Origin: an uncultured Roseburia sp.
GTDB lineage: Bacteria > Bacillota > Clostridia > Lachnospirales > Lachnospiraceae
NCBI GenBank assembly: GCA_945787015.1
Contig: CALZGM010000020.1
Coordinates: forward strand, 1-64,000
Reading direction: 5' to 3'
DNA: 64,000 bases
A program made the translations under genes and the position numbers. Each line of letters starts with the position of its first letter. The first letter of the stretch is position 1. Below the pieces are notes generated by a model. The model worked only from the letters and a program-made list of their open reading frames with translations. It ran no database searches and was not told the origin of the DNA. Positions 1-9,317 of the stretch are shown piece by piece.

Positions 1-112
1 CGAGGATTCTGCGTAAATACTGCGGCTCCTCGCATTTTGACTGTCAAAGATGGGAATATAGGAAATATTCGATGGATGCAATATTTCATCGAAAAGAAAA
101 GGAGGAGTTTTT

Positions 113-1045
113 ATGGGTATCTTATATAGTGTACCGGATTTTAAAACATGGGGATTTATGGCGTTTGTCTTGTTGGCATTAATTGCATTTAACGAGCTTG
201 GACGTACCAAGAAATGGGGAGGAATTTTACTGTTTGTCATTGTTCCGGCTTTTTTGACCATCACTGTATGGCCGACAACAGCAGCGCCGGGAAATGAGTA
301 TGGAACGGGCAACTGGTTTAACTGGGTCAAGACCTATTCTGCACTTGCGGGATGTATCGGCTTTATGTTGATTCGTTATATTCCTAATGTGGAACACAGT
401 AAATTTGCAAAATATTTTCCGCCAATCATACTGGCAGCAAATATCTGCGAAGCAGTTTTAAGGGATTTTCAGGTATTTTCATGGGGACTTACAGAGGGCG
501 GTTATGTAGATAACCTTTGGACCATTTCAGGACCTTGGAATATCATGAATGGTATCGCAGGTATTTTTAATATTCTGCTGATTTGTGGCTGGTCAGGCAT
601 TTTTGTATCAAAGGATGATTCCAGAGACATGATGTGGCCGGATATGGACTGGATCTATATCTTAACATATGACCTTTGGAATTTTGCATATACCTATAAC
701 TGTATTTCTGATCATTCCGTTTATTGCGGTATGTTATTATTGTTATCATGTACCATTCCATCCTTCCTTATTAAGAGAGGATGCTGGTTGCAGCACAGAG
801 CACATACACTTGCACTCTGGATTATGTTTATTATGACAGTACCTACCTTTGCCGACCGCGTGGCACCTGTGCCAACAACTCATAATCCAACAGCATTCTT
901 TATCGTAAGTTTGCTTGCTCTTGTTAGTAATGCGGGATTGTTTATTTATCAGGTTTCTGTTATTATAAAAAAGAAAAAGAATCCGCTTAAGGATGAACTA
1001 TACGTGGATACAAAGCACTATAAAAAAATAGTGACACAGAACTAA
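113..1045 (+). CDS. DUF5692 family multi-pass membrane protein
   Basis: A 310-residue hydrophobic protein with about eight predicted membrane segments and a basic C-terminal tail (KKKKNPLKDE region). The sequence resembles the DUF5692 family of Clostridia; no catalytic motif is recognisable, and its role is unknown. The start is supported by an AAGGAGGAG ribosome site about 7 nt upstream. It is followed after only 14 nt by hypB and then by the Fe-S flavoprotein and hypA, so it looks like the first gene of that operon. The link suggests a membrane component (transport or redox anchoring) used together with nickel-insertion proteins, but that is inference. Confidence 0.8.
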   Translation: MGILYSVPDFKTWGFMAFVLLALIAFNELGRTKKWGGILLFVIVPAFLTITVWPTTAAPGNEYGTGNWFNWVKTYSALAGCIGFMLIRYIPNVEHSKFAKYFPPIILAANICEAVLRDFQVFSWGLTEGGYVDNLWTISGPWNIMNGIAGIFNILLICGWSGIFVSKDDSRDMMWPDMDWIYILTYDLWNFAYTYNCISDHSVYCGMLLLLSCTIPSFLIKRGCWLQHRAHTLALWIMFIMTVPTFADRVAPVPTTHNPTAFFIVSLLALVSNAGLFIYQVSVIIKKKKNPLKDELYVDTKHYKKIVTQN

Positions 1046-1059
1046 AAAGGAGAAGCTAT

Positions 1060-1728
1060 ATGGGAGAATTCAGAGTCCTTGAGGTAAAACAGAGTGTTTT
1101 TGCGGACAATGATAAAAGAGCAGATGAAGTGAGAAGTGTATTAAAAGAAAAGAAAGTATTTCTTTTAAACTTAATGTCTTCGCCAGGTTCCGGAAAAACG
1201 ACCACACTTACAAGAACGATTGAAAAATTAAAAGACGAACTTCGTATTGGAGTCATGGAAGCAGATATTGATTCCGATGTGGATGCAAAAACGATTTCTG
1301 ATTTGGGAGTGAAAGCCATCCAGCTTCATACAGGCGGCATGTGTCATTTAGACGCGGATATGACCATGCAGGGCTTAGAAGGCTTAGAAACAGGAGATGT
1401 TGATCTTGCTATTTTGGAAAATGTAGGAAATCTGGTATGCCCGGCAGAATTTGATACCGGGGCAGTGAAAAATGCCATGATTTTAAGCGTACCGGAAGGA
1501 CATGATAAACCACTGAAATATCCTCTGATGTTTTCGATTTGTGATGTGGTATTAATCAATAAGATTGATGTACTTCCATATTTTGATTTTGATATGGAAG
1601 CTTGCAAGAAATACATATTCATGCGTAATCCAAACGCGAAGATTATTCCAATTTCTGCACGCACCGGTGAAGGCGTGGAGGAATGGACAAACTGGTTGAA
1701 GGAACAAGTTTTAGAGTGGCAAAAATAA
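1060..1728 (+). CDS. hypB: Hydrogenase nickel incorporation GTPase HypB
   Basis: HypB is a cytoplasmic SIMIBI-class GTPase that, with HypA, delivers nickel to the large subunit of [NiFe] hydrogenases. The P-loop SPGSGKTT lies at residues 41-48, the metal-site Cys-His pair at C95-H96 (GGMCHLDA) with the third ligand candidate C127 (NVGNLVCP), and the guanine-specificity motif NKID at 167-170. There is no His-rich N-terminal nickel store, so this is the short form (222 residues). AAAAGGAG precedes the start. It sits 14 nt after the DUF5692 gene and 22 nt before the Fe-S flavoprotein. No hydrogenase structural gene is visible nearby, so the client enzyme is unknown. Confidence 0.93.
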   Translation: MGEFRVLEVKQSVFADNDKRADEVRSVLKEKKVFLLNLMSSPGSGKTTTLTRTIEKLKDELRIGVMEADIDSDVDAKTISDLGVKAIQLHTGGMCHLDADMTMQGLEGLETGDVDLAILENVGNLVCPAEFDTGAVKNAMILSVPEGHDKPLKYPLMFSICDVVLINKIDVLPYFDFDMEACKKYIFMRNPNAKIIPISARTGEGVEEWTNWLKEQVLEWQK

Positions 1729-1750
1729 TATAAAATCAAAGGAGAAAGTT

Positions 1751-4492
1751 ATGGCAAAAAAGGACAATAACAATGGTGAAATGCGTGAACCGATTGCCAA
1801 GTTAGGCAAAATGGTGACAAACCGTATTCCAGTCGTACTTGGGTTAGAAAAGCTTACAAAAGAGGACCCGGAATACTGGGGACTGGCAACACTTCTTACG
1901 GATGAACAGGCAGAAGTAGCATTAAAAATGAAACGTCGTGTTCCAAGAACCTTAGACGACATGGTAAGACTTACCGGTATGGAAAGAGCTCATGTAGAAA
2001 AGATTATGGAAGATATGTCTCGTCTTGGCGTGGTAGAATACAACTGGGAAAACGAGAAACACGAAAAACAGTATATTCTGCCAATGTTTGTACCAGGTAG
2101 TGCAGAGTTTACCAATATGAATGCAAAGCTTTTAGAGGAACATCCGGAAATGGGACGTTTCTTTGAAAGAATGAGTTTCTTACCATTAACAAAGGTTACT
2201 CCTATGGTGCCACCAGGGGGAGCTGGTATAGGTATGCACGTTATACCGGTAGAAAAAGCAATTGAAATGGAAAACACTTCTGTTCCGGTAGAACATATTT
2301 CTCACTGGTTAGATAAGTATGATGGAAAATATGCAAAGAGCCCATGCTCCTGTCGCCGTTCCAGAAAGACTTTCGACGAAGGCTGTGCGGATGATCCGGA
2401 AGGATGGTGTATCGCAGTTGGTGATATGGCAGATTATGTCGTAGAAACCGAAAAGGGTGGCGAATACATCACTCGTGAAGAGGCTTTAGATATCTTCAAA
2501 CAAGCAGAGGAGAACGGTTTCGTTCACCAGATTACCAATATCGATGGGGAAAATAAGATTTTTGCAATCTGTAACTGTAACGTAAACGTATGTTATGCAC
2601 TTCGTACCTCACAGTTATTTAATACTCCTAATATGTCACGTTCTGCATACGTTGCACATGTAGAAAAAGAAAAATGTGTTGCCTGCGGTCGTTGTGTAGA
2701 ATTCTGCCCAGCTGGTGCTGTAACCTTAGGACAGAAGCTTTGCAAGAAAGATGGAACTGAAGTGAAATATCCTAAGGCTGTTCTTCCTTCTGAAAAGAAG
2801 TGGGGACCAGAAATGTGGACCGAAAACTATCGTGATGTAAACCGTATCAATACTCACGAAACCGGTACTGCTCCATGTAAGACAGCTTGTCCGGCACATA
2901 TCGCTGTTCAGGGTTATATTAAGATGGCTGCTCAGGGACGTTTCACGGATGCATTAGCTTTGATAAAGAAAAACAATCCACTTCCGGCAATCTGTGGTTA
3001 TGTATGTAACCGCCGTTGTGAGGATGCTTGTACACGTGGAACCATAGATGAGGCAGTGGCAATTGATGAAATCAAGAAGTTCATTGCTATGAAGGATATG
3101 GATGCCGAAACACGTTACATACCGAAGAAGGTTGTTCCAAGCCTAAATGGAAAATTTGACGAAAAGATTGCCATTATCGGTGGTGGTCCGGCTGGTATTT
3201 CCTGTGCTTATTATCTTGCAGAAAAAGGCTACAAGCCAACTATCTTTGAAAAGAATGATAAGCTTGGTGGTATGATTGTATACGGAATTCCTTCTTTCGT
3301 ATTAGAGAAGGACATTGTAGAAGCGGAAATTGATATTTTGCGCGAAATGGGCGTTGAAATGAGAACCGGCGTTGAAGTTGGTAAGGATATTACAATTGCC
3401 GAACTTCGTGAGCAGGGCTACAAAGCATTCTACCTTGGAATCGGCTGCCAGGCAGGACGTAAGATTGGTGTTCCTGGAGAAGACTTCGAAGGTGTTATGA
3501 CTGGTGTAGACTTCCTTCATATTACAACAGATAACGAAAATTATAAATTAACAGGTGATACAGTTGTCATCGGCGGCGGTAACGTTGCAATCGATGTATC
3601 CCGTTCTGCAATCCGTTGCGGATCTCCAAAGGTACATCAGATTTCCCTTGAAACACGTGATATCATGCCTGCTTCTCCGGAAGAAATTGAAATCGCTGAA
3701 AGCGAAGGCATCTTATTACAGGGCGGATGGGGTCCTAAGGAAATCTTAGGCGAAAACGGCAAGGTGACTGGAGTGGTATTTAAGAAATGTACTTCGGTAA
3801 AGGATGCGGATGGACGTTTCAATCCACAGTATGATGAAAATGATACCATGACGGTTTCCTGCAGCAATGTGATTCTTTCCGTAGGACAGGCAATCGAGTG
3901 GGGCAACCTTCTTGATGGTGAAGATGTGGAATTCTGGCATGGAAATTATCCGGTTGCGGATAAGGTGACCTATCAGACAAGAGTGAAGGATATCTTCGTA
4001 GGCGGAGATGTTTATACCGGTCCTAAGTTTGCAATTGATGCAATTGCAGCTGGTAAAGAAGGTGCAATTTCTATCCATAGATTTGTACAGCCTCATTCAT
4101 CACTCACGATTGGCCGTGATCCGAATTATTATGTGGAACTTGATAAGGAAGATATTCTTGTTGAAAACTATGACAATTCAAAACGTCAGCGTCCTGCTAA
4201 GAAGGAAGGCATCGGAACTGACAGCTTCCGTTCTGCAGCTTCTATTCTTACAGAGGAGCAGATTAAGACAGAAACAAGCCGCTGCTTAGGCTGTGGAGCA
4301 ACCATCGTGGATGAAAATCAGTGTATTGGTTGTGGTATCTGTACTACAAAATGTGAATTTGATGCCATTCATTTAAAGAGAGATCTTCCTGAATGTAGTA
4401 CCATGAGAAAGAGTGAGGATAAATTAAAATACGTTCTTTCTTATGGAGCAAAACAGGCAATCAAGATTAAGTTTTCAAAGAAGGATAAATAA
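1751..4492 (+). CDS. Multi-cluster Fe-S/FAD NAD(P)-dependent oxidoreductase (GltD-like)
   Basis: A 913-residue fusion. Residues about 1-110 contain a winged-helix-like segment. Cys-rich patches follow at about 198-215 (PCSCRR ... EGC) and 275-280 (CNCNVNVC). A 4Fe-4S ferredoxin motif (CVACGRCVEFCP) lies near 306-317, then a GltD/DPD-type Cys-rich adaptor (CKTACPAH, CNRRCEDAC). The FAD Rossmann fold (GGGPAG, ~476) and the NAD(P) fold (GGGNVA, ~605) follow, and the tail has further clusters (CLGCG, CIGCGICTTKC, ~847-874). It resembles the small subunit of glutamate synthase and relatives that pass electrons between NAD(P)H and ferredoxin-like partners. Its substrate is not evident. It lies between hypB and hypA, 2 nt before hypA, which suggests a shared role in a nickel enzyme or electron-bifurcating pathway. 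Confidence 0.88.
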   Translation: MAKKDNNNGEMREPIAKLGKMVTNRIPVVLGLEKLTKEDPEYWGLATLLTDEQAEVALKMKRRVPRTLDDMVRLTGMERAHVEKIMEDMSRLGVVEYNWENEKHEKQYILPMFVPGSAEFTNMNAKLLEEHPEMGRFFERMSFLPLTKVTPMVPPGGAGIGMHVIPVEKAIEMENTSVPVEHISHWLDKYDGKYAKSPCSCRRSRKTFDEGCADDPEGWCIAVGDMADYVVETEKGGEYITREEALDIFKQAEENGFVHQITNIDGENKIFAICNCNVNVCYALRTSQLFNTPNMSRSAYVAHVEKEKCVACGRCVEFCPAGAVTLGQKLCKKDGTEVKYPKAVLPSEKKWGPEMWTENYRDVNRINTHETGTAPCKTACPAHIAVQGYIKMAAQGRFTDALALIKKNNPLPAICGYVCNRRCEDACTRGTIDEAVAIDEIKKFIAMKDMDAETRYIPKKVVPSLNGKFDEKIAIIGGGPAGISCAYYLAEKGYKPTIFEKNDKLGGMIVYGIPSFVLEKDIVEAEIDILREMGVEMRTGVEVGKDITIAELREQGYKAFYLGIGCQAGRKIGVPGEDFEGVMTGVDFLHITTDNENYKLTGDTVVIGGGNVAIDVSRSAIRCGSPKVHQISLETRDIMPASPEEIEIAESEGILLQGGWGPKEILGENGKVTGVVFKKCTSVKDADGRFNPQYDENDTMTVSCSNVILSVGQAIEWGNLLDGEDVEFWHGNYPVADKVTYQTRVKDIFVGGDVYTGPKFAIDAIAAGKEGAISIHRFVQPHSSLTIGRDPNYYVELDKEDILVENYDNSKRQRPAKKEGIGTDSFRSAASILTEEQIKTETSRCLGCGATIVDENQCIGCGICTTKCEFDAIHLKRDLPECSTMRKSEDKLKYVLSYGAKQAIKIKFSKKDK

Positions 4493-4494
4493 TC

Positions 4495-4842
4495 ATGCAT
4501 GAACTCGGAGTGGTATTTCATGTCATAAAGACAGTAGAAGATCTTGCCGTGGAAAATGGGTTGACTGAGGTAAAATCAGTTACTTTGGAAATCGGTGAGG
4601 TATCTACGGTCATCGAAGAATATTTACGCAAATGCTGGAAGTGGTCTGTGGAAAAGAAATCAGAATTGTTAAAGGATACAGAACTCTTAGTAGAAAAAAT
4701 TCCGGCGATTACTTTTTGCGAGGATTGTGAAAAGAATTATAGTACAGTAGAATTTGGGAAAACCTGCCCGCATTGTGGTAGCAAAAATACCTACTTACTA
4801 CAGGGAAATGAATTTAATATTAAGGAAATCGAGGCCTGCTGA
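4495..4842 (+). CDS. hypA: Hydrogenase maturation nickel metallochaperone HypA
   Basis: HypA (115 residues) binds nickel through the N-terminal Met-His (MHELG) and carries a structural zinc ribbon: C75-x2-C78 and C91-x2-C94 (CEDC, CPHC). Length and both motifs are normal for the family. It starts 2 nt after the Fe-S flavoprotein stop, so translational coupling is likely. Together with hypB it completes the nickel-insertion pair. The operon ends here, with a perfect palindrome just downstream. Related HybF/HypA proteins also serve urease in some bacteria, but no nickel enzyme is seen in this window. Confidence 0.93.
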   Translation: MHELGVVFHVIKTVEDLAVENGLTEVKSVTLEIGEVSTVIEEYLRKCWKWSVEKKSELLKDTELLVEKIPAITFCEDCEKNYSTVEFGKTCPHCGSKNTYLLQGNEFNIKEIEAC

Positions 4843-4860
4843 AAAGTCAAGGGGAAGAGT

Positions 4861-4908
4861 CAAGGGGACAGGTTCCGTGGTTCATGAACCACGGAACCTG
4901 TCCCCTTG
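4861..4908. repeat. Perfect 48-bp palindrome (REP-like) after hypA
   Basis: Positions 4861-4884 are the exact reverse complement of 4885-4908 (core CAAGGGGACAGGTTCC). A partial direct copy of the outer end (GTCAAGGGGA) precedes it at 4847-4856. No T-run of terminator quality follows, so it is not a classic intrinsic terminator. From memory, this GGGGACAGGTTCC-type hairpin resembles REP-like palindromes scattered in Clostridia, sometimes associated with Y1 (TnpA-REP) transposases; that link is not shown here. Confidence 0.75.
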
Positions 4909-5047
4909 TAACAATTTTGAAAGAGAATCTTAAGAAAAACATAATGATTCCTATCTTGCATTTTTTGGAAACTTTATATACCATTAATGTATGAAAACAA
5001 ATCATACACTTACAGGTGTGAATTGTACAGATAAACGGAGGTATCAT

Positions 5048-7519
5048 ATGAAAAAAGTGAATGGAAAGAGAGCGCTTGCAGCAGCATTGGCTGTGAGTAT
5101 GGCAGTAGGGCTGACAGCCTGTGGAGGAAATAAAGATGCGGCAGGCAGCAACGTAAAGTATTACCGCGCAAATTATCAGGAGGATTTACCGGATACATTT
5201 TGTAATTTACAAAATGACCCTATTGTAAACGGAAACGTTATATACTACGGTTCAAACAATAAAGATTATACCAAATACGGTATCTATTCTTATAATCTGG
5301 AGACAAAAGAGGAAAAGACTTATTTTGAACAGGATAACAGTGGCGGATATGATCCGCTTGCAGGCGGTATGAGTGTTGACCGCTATGCAGTCGACAGTGA
5401 AGGAAATGTTTTCCTGTATGTAAACAAATGGGAAGTAAATACAGAGGGAATGCAGGATTATTCTAATGCAACTTTTGATGATGTCATCAATTTCATGGTA
5501 GAAAACTGGGGCTATTCCGATGAAGACCAGGCAATCAGCGACTGGAATGAGTATAATGAGAAAAGTTATATTGAACAGGGATACACGTTGGAAGATGGCA
5601 GTATTGACTATGCAAGGGTGTTAACCGAGTGGAACTCTTGGAATTTAGAGCGTACTTATACTTACAATATAAAGAAACTGGATGTAAGCGGTAATGAGGT
5701 TTTTGATATCCTTATTGGCGAACAGGGTTCAAATAGTGATGTTCAAAGATATGTTCAGGATATGGAAGTCGGAAAAGATGATATGCTGTATTTGTATATC
5801 AATGAGTGGGATAATAACGGTGGCTCTGATAAGTACTATATTATTGCTTACGACGGAACGGGAAAAGAAAAAGGTAAATATGAACTGGATAACTATGGTG
5901 ACGGATTGATTCCACTGGCTGACGGAAGCATTGGTGTGCAGGCATGGAATGCTGATTACACAGGCTATGTAATCAGCGTGCTGGATCCGGCGACATTGCA
6001 GGCTGCAAAAGAAATTGAAATCGGGGAGTCTTATGTTGAGAGAATTCAGCCGGTAGATGATGAAAACTTCTTAATCAGCTCCAACGGAAGCTTGTATAAA
6101 TACAATGTAAATACGAAGGAAAAAGAAGAGTATTTAAACTGGATTGACGCGGATATTTCAAGCAACAATGTCAGAGGCTACTCAATGCTTGCAGATGGCA
6201 GACTTTTAGTTACCATGACAAACTATGATTACAATACCGGTGAAAGTACTTCTGATATTGCTATCGTAGAGGAAATTCCGGCAGAAGAGGCTGCAAAGAT
6301 TCAGACAATTACTCTGGCATGTATTTATACGGATGAGCAACTGGTAAACAAAGTCATCGAACTGAATAAAAAGAATCCTCAGACACGTATTCATGTGGAA
6401 TCATACTATGAAGATTATGGTGATATGGACTATGAGGATGCGATGGCAGGATTTGTAACAAAAATGGCATCTGATCCAAATAACGACATTATTTACTTTA
6501 ACAGTATGTATCCTTATGCAGATATGATGAATTTTGCAGCAAAGGGATTGTTAATTGACATGGGGCAGTTTATTGATTCTGATGAGGAATTAAAACGGGA
6601 AGATTTTATGGAAAGCGTTTTAAATGCCTGCACATATGATGAAAAGCTTGTCGGCATGCCAATAGGCTTCAGTGTTCGTACTGTAATCGGTAAGGCATCC
6701 GATGTAGGAAATGAGCCCGGATGGACCTTTGCAGAAATGAAGGCATTATTAGAGTCCAAAGAACCGGGGACCCAGTTATTCTACGGAAAAGACCGCGCAT
6801 GGGCACTTCAGATGTGTATGAACTTGGGATATAACCAGTTTATCGATATGGAACATGCAACCTGCAACTTTGACAGCCAGGAATTTGTGGATATCTTAGA
6901 GTTTGCAAACCTGTTCCCAGAGGAATTCCAGTGGCAGGAAGATGTGGATGAGACAGAATTGATGAATAGCGGAAAAGTTCTCCTAGCTGATTATTCGATT
7001 AATGACTTTGAACAGATCCAGATGTATACAGAGATTTTTGGCGATAAACTGACCTATATCGGATACCCGACAACAGAAGGAAACGGTGCACTCCTTGGTG
7101 TCGGATCAAGTTTCTCCATCACAAAAAACTGCAAGGATACCGATACTGCATGGAAATTGATTCGTCAGTACTTCCTTCCAACAGAAAACGAGGACAATAA
7201 TTATTATAGATATGGTAATATGTCAATCCGCAAGGATGACTTTGATAAGTTCTGTGAAAAGGCTATGTCAGATGATGACAGAGGCAGCTGGGGATGGGGT
7301 AACTTTGAAGTAGAAATTAAGCCGGCAACACAAGAACAGGTGGACGAAGTAAAGGATTTGATTGCGGGTATTACAGCAGTTGATGGTGCGATGTCCTCCG
7401 AAATGATGAACATTATTAATGAAGAAGCGGCAGCATACTTCTCAGGCCAGAAGAGTGCAGAAGAAGTGGCAAAAATTGTTCAGAGCCGTATGCAGGTATA
7501 TTTGAGTGAAACAAACTAA
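5048..7519 (+). CDS. Extracellular solute-binding lipoprotein with large N-terminal extension
   Basis: The start at 5048 follows CGGAGG with good spacing and gives a lipoprotein signal (MKKVNGKRALAAALAVSMAVGLTAC, lipobox LTAC); a longer in-frame start at 4991 would spoil it. Mature residues to about 410 are rich in short beta-strand repeats with W/Y-G-D turns, suggesting a beta-propeller-like domain. From about 420 onward the sequence fits a family 1-type ABC substrate-binding protein (ACIYTDEQLVNKVIELNKK..., then DIIYFNSMYPYADMMNFAAKG). At 823 residues it is nearly twice the usual length. Two sugar-type permeases follow with overlap, so it is the receptor of an ABC importer. The ligand is unknown, probably a saccharide. 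Confidence 0.87.
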   Translation: MKKVNGKRALAAALAVSMAVGLTACGGNKDAAGSNVKYYRANYQEDLPDTFCNLQNDPIVNGNVIYYGSNNKDYTKYGIYSYNLETKEEKTYFEQDNSGGYDPLAGGMSVDRYAVDSEGNVFLYVNKWEVNTEGMQDYSNATFDDVINFMVENWGYSDEDQAISDWNEYNEKSYIEQGYTLEDGSIDYARVLTEWNSWNLERTYTYNIKKLDVSGNEVFDILIGEQGSNSDVQRYVQDMEVGKDDMLYLYINEWDNNGGSDKYYIIAYDGTGKEKGKYELDNYGDGLIPLADGSIGVQAWNADYTGYVISVLDPATLQAAKEIEIGESYVERIQPVDDENFLISSNGSLYKYNVNTKEKEEYLNWIDADISSNNVRGYSMLADGRLLVTMTNYDYNTGESTSDIAIVEEIPAEEAAKIQTITLACIYTDEQLVNKVIELNKKNPQTRIHVESYYEDYGDMDYEDAMAGFVTKMASDPNNDIIYFNSMYPYADMMNFAAKGLLIDMGQFIDSDEELKREDFMESVLNACTYDEKLVGMPIGFSVRTVIGKASDVGNEPGWTFAEMKALLESKEPGTQLFYGKDRAWALQMCMNLGYNQFIDMEHATCNFDSQEFVDILEFANLFPEEFQWQEDVDETELMNSGKVLLADYSINDFEQIQMYTEIFGDKLTYIGYPTTEGNGALLGVGSSFSITKNCKDTDTAWKLIRQYFLPTENEDNNYYRYGNMSIRKDDFDKFCEKAMSDDDRGSWGWGNFEVEIKPATQEQVDEVKDLIAGITAVDGAMSSEMMNIINEEAAAYFSGQKSAEEVAKIVQSRMQVYLSETN

Positions 7520-8405
7520 GTCATTACAAAAAAGAAAAAAAGTAAATAAGAAACGCAGGAAGGTGTCAGGATTGTTCCTGGCACCAAGCCTCTTGGGAGT
7601 ATTGATTTTCTTCGTACTCCCATTTCTTGTAGTCATTTATTATTCCTTTGTGGAAAACCCAATCAGTAAACGTTTTGTGGGGCTGACAAATTATATTAAT
7701 GTCTTACATAATAGTGCGTTCCGCACAGCGGTAGGAAATACCCTGCTTTTTTCACTGATTGCTGTTCCACTGGCGGTGATTTTAGGAATGATGCTTGCTT
7801 TTCTACTGGATGCGGGAATTCCGATGAGAAGCCAGCTTCGAAGTGCATTTTTAACACCGCTTATGGTTCCGATTGCATCCATTGTGTTGATTTTTCAAGT
7901 TTTATTTGACTACAATGGGGTTGTAAATGAAGTGATTATGAAATTCGGCGCGCCTCGTATCGACTGGCTAAAGTCTTCCGCAGGTCTGTTTGTTATTATC
8001 ATCCTGTTCCTGTGGAAAAATTTGGGATACAACATGATTTTGTTTTTGTCGGCAATGGGAAATATTCCAAAGGATGTAGTAGAGGTTGCACAGCTGGATG
8101 GAGCAAATCGTTTCCAGATATTCTGGCATGTAAAACTACGTTATTTGTCACCAATGGTTTTGTTTACAACGATTCTTTCCATTATCAATTCCTTTAAAGT
8201 GTTTAGGGAGGTGTATCTGCTGACGGGAGAGTATCCGTTTGGAGCACTTTATATGTTGCAGCATTATATGAACAATACCTTTGCATCCGCGGATTATCAG
8301 AAGCTTTCAACAGCAGCAATTTATATGTCTTTGGTGATGATTGTCATTATCGGACTGATGTTTTTAGCTGAAAACCGTTACGGAAAGGACTTAGAGGAAG
8401 AATGA
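7506..8405 (+). CDS. ABC transporter permease, sugar type (MalF/UgpA-like)
   Basis: A 299-residue integral membrane protein with six predicted segments. The conserved cytoplasmic loop EVAQLDGANRFQIFWHVKLRYLSP matches the EAA motif that docks the ATPase. The start (GTG) overlaps the end of the binding-protein gene by 14 nt, so translational coupling is likely; a slightly later start is possible because the first codons are only lysine-rich. The next permease overlaps its stop. No ATPase gene is in the cluster, so it probably shares a MsmX-type ATPase encoded elsewhere, as is common for Firmicute sugar importers. Confidence 0.9.
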   Translation: MKQTKSLQKRKKVNKKRRKVSGLFLAPSLLGVLIFFVLPFLVVIYYSFVENPISKRFVGLTNYINVLHNSAFRTAVGNTLLFSLIAVPLAVILGMMLAFLLDAGIPMRSQLRSAFLTPLMVPIASIVLIFQVLFDYNGVVNEVIMKFGAPRIDWLKSSAGLFVIIILFLWKNLGYNMILFLSAMGNIPKDVVEVAQLDGANRFQIFWHVKLRYLSPMVLFTTILSIINSFKVFREVYLLTGEYPFGALYMLQHYMNNTFASADYQKLSTAAIYMSLVMIVIIGLMFLAENRYGKDLEEE

Positions 8406-9298
8406 AAAAGAAGTTTAGAAAAAGAACGATTGTCTCTAAGGTATGCTTGACCTTTATAGCGGTAGTTACAGCGGCACTTTTTTTGACGCCGATTGTGTTA
8501 ACCATTACGAATTCTTTTATGTCGGCATCGGAGATTTCATCCAACTATGGTGTGATTTTTAAGAATGCGACAAGCGATAGCAAGACGTTTATCTCAGAGA
8601 CGGTCAATTTGAAATTTATTCCGGATATGGTGAGTTTTTCACAGTACATCACCACGTTATTTAAGAGTCCGGACTATTTATTAAAATTTTGGAATTCCAT
8701 AATTCTGGTTGTTCCGATTGTGGTATTCCAGCTGGTGGTGGCAGTGTTTGCAGCCTATGGATTTACAAGAACAAAGGGAAAGCTTTCCGCCATTGTATTT
8801 TTTTCCTACATTATCTTAATGATGATGCCGTATCAGGTAACACTGGTTCCAAACTATCTGGTATTGGATTGGATGAAACTGTTAAATACCAACTGGGCCA
8901 TCTGGCTGCCGGGTATTTTTTCACCATTTAGTGTGTATCTGATTACAAAATATATGAAACGAATTCCTGTGCCTCTGTTAGAAGCTGCCCGGATTGACGG
9001 AGCAAGCGAGTGGCAGGTATTTAGTAAAATATGCGTACCGATTTGTAAAGGAATTATAACTTCCTGCGCTATTTTAGTATTTATTGATTATTGGAATATG
9101 GTAGAACAGCCATTGTTGTTCTTCACAGATACGGATAAATATCCGCTTTCCATATTTTTGTCAAAGATTAATGCCAGCGAAGTTGGATTGGCATTTGCAG
9201 TAGCAACAATTTACATGGTACCGAGTCTTTTGATTTTCCTTTATGGCGAGGAGCAGCTGGTAGAGGGTATTGCCTACCAGGGCGGCGTAAAGGGCTAG
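8402..9298 (+). CDS. ABC transporter permease, sugar type (MalG/UgpE-like)
   Basis: A 298-residue membrane protein, partner of the preceding permease, with an ATGA-type 4-nt overlap. The EAA loop is LLEAARIDGASEWQVFSKICVP, the normal ATPase-docking sequence. The family usually has six membrane segments, which fits. It is followed 19 nt later by an adaptor-like protein, which is unusual for a sugar importer operon. Confidence 0.9.
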   Translation: MKKKFRKRTIVSKVCLTFIAVVTAALFLTPIVLTITNSFMSASEISSNYGVIFKNATSDSKTFISETVNLKFIPDMVSFSQYITTLFKSPDYLLKFWNSIILVVPIVVFQLVVAVFAAYGFTRTKGKLSAIVFFSYIILMMMPYQVTLVPNYLVLDWMKLLNTNWAIWLPGIFSPFSVYLITKYMKRIPVPLLEAARIDGASEWQVFSKICVPICKGIITSCAILVFIDYWNMVEQPLLFFTDTDKYPLSIFLSKINASEVGLAFAVATIYMVPSLLIFLYGEEQLVEGIAYQGGVKG

Positions 9299-9317
9299 CA
9301 GAACATAGGAATGGAGT

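Noticed and set aside
1-32. Hairpin CGAGGA/TCCTCG at the left edge
   Set aside because: Could be part of a terminator or leader of the DUF5692 operon, but the window cuts it off and pairing is short.
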